Source of the DNA: Candidatus Latescibacterota bacterium
GTDB taxonomy: Bacteria; Latescibacterota; UBA2968; UBA8231
Length of the DNA: 25,054 nt
NCBI GenBank assembly: GCA_021295675.1
Contig: JAGWBY010000052.1
Coordinates: 1 to 25,054 of the forward strand
Direction: 5' to 3'
The notes beneath the pieces were generated by a model. It did not search any database. It saw only the letters and a list, made by a program, of their open reading frames with translations, and was not told where the DNA came from. Positions 24,340 to 25,054 of the stretch are shown here, in pieces (the stretch's first letter is position 1; each line of letters starts with the position of its first letter). A program made the translations under genes and the position numbers.

Positions 24340-25054
24340 GAGCTTTGTTGGGCCGCGACCGCTTGGCGCTCTTGGTTGAGCGCGACCAGTTCGGCGCTGA
24401 TGCGCGCAATTTCGCCCTCGTCGGATGCTGCCGCGAGAGCCTGACGCGCGTTGGCGATGCGCTTTTGCAGCGCATTTTTCTGAAAGTAACTCAAATAGTC
24501 GCGCCATTGTCGCTCGACTTGTTCCTCGTCGAAACCTTGGGCCGCGCATTGAGCGACTAGGCGTACGAGTGCGTCGTCTTGCAGCTCACTGATGATCGTG
24601 CCAAGGTCAATGGCTTTGCCGTGAGCATGGTGGTCGAAGAAGGTACGACACAGGGCTTGAGTGCGGGCGTCGCTTAGCGAGTCGGGGGTGAATTCCCGAA
24701 CAGTTTGGGGTATGAGTTGAGGGAAGTTGAGCAATAGCCCCATGAATTCGAGCTCGTGGCGCGGCGGCTCGGATGCGGCTGTCGGGGATGGCTCGGCAAC
24801 TGCCTTGCGCTGTTGTTGGGGACGGCGCATGGAGGCTTGCAGGTCGTGGCGCAGGGATTGCTCGTCAACCGAGAGGCGCTCGGCGACTTCGCGCAGTAGC
24901 AGGTCGCGGCGGACCGCATCGCGGGGCTTGGCTAGGAGAGGTTTGAGCCTTTCGACAGCGCGCGCTTTGCCTTCAACGCTGGAGAGATCGTGCTGCTGGG
25001 CGAGTTGTTCGAGGTAGAAATCGAGAACCGACTGGGCATTTTCGGCTCGTTCGA
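24336..25054 (-). CDS. dnaG: DNA primase, C-terminal part (cut by the window edge)
   Basis: The reading frame is open from the window edge (first full codon at 25052) to a TGA at 24338-24336, about 238 residues. Near the edge, LDFYLEQLAQQHDLSSVEGK, then VERLKPLLAKPRDAVRRDLL and EVAERLSVDE, match the end of the DnaG catalytic core. After a proline-rich linker comes the helical C-terminal domain (LEFMGLLLNFPQLIPQTV; SYFQKNALQKRIANARQAL) that binds the DnaB helicase. DnaG makes RNA primers at the replication fork. The catalytic TOPRIM motifs lie outside the window. The gene is followed by a CAU tRNA after 16 bases; no frameshift is seen in this part. Confidence 0.9.

Overview
The window looks like about 25 kb of moderately GC-rich chromosome from an uncultivated Gram-negative bacterium. 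An intact mpl (muropeptide recycling) argues for a Gram-negative envelope. The mix of ThuA-like, lamin-tail, CRTAC1/ASPIC-type and OPT-like/DUF6785 proteins recalls Poribacteria, Latescibacterota or planctomycete-type genomes. That placement is an inference from gene content and was not tested by a search.

Layout. At 1-92 lies the possible tail of an upstream gene, then a ThuA-like gene (145-854, +) with a broken frame. From 15057 down to 935 there is one long, tightly packed run of minus-strand genes, probably one operon. In transcription order it holds a NusG domain II-like protein, a Gx/HepS-I-type membrane protein, a DUF6785/OPT-like transporter, a giant M28-like/FtsX fusion, a second OPT-like transporter, a PqqD-domain protein, a PAP2-like membrane protein and a RecD2-type helicase. 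A divergent promoter region (15058-15193) separates this run from rel (ppGpp synthetase/hydrolase) and hisC on the plus strand. hisC ends convergently against a GT2 glycosyltransferase. That gene is divergent from mpl, whose promoter implies a leaderless mRNA. A secreted lamin-tail protein follows, closed by a strong terminator. The right end is again minus strand: the 3' part of dnaG, a damaged CAU tRNA, a secreted FG-GAP/ASPIC protein, tRNA-Val(CAC) and its terminator.

Two things stand out. First, the middle of the minus-strand run combines three kinds of peptide-related module: two OPT-like permeases, an FtsX-like permease fused to an M28-like domain that has lost most metal ligands, and a PqqD-like protein with no radical SAM partner. 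This is the best candidate here for an undescribed envelope system, possibly peptide sensing or transport. Second, six of the nine protein genes left of 15.1 kb with a visible body need a one-frame shift to be read through, while every complete gene from rel to the FG-GAP gene is intact. The only damage further right is in the CAU tRNA. This is either local gene decay or uneven assembly quality, and raw reads would decide. There is no gene-free stretch over 300 bases, and I saw no CRISPR array, insertion sequence, integrase or phage gene.
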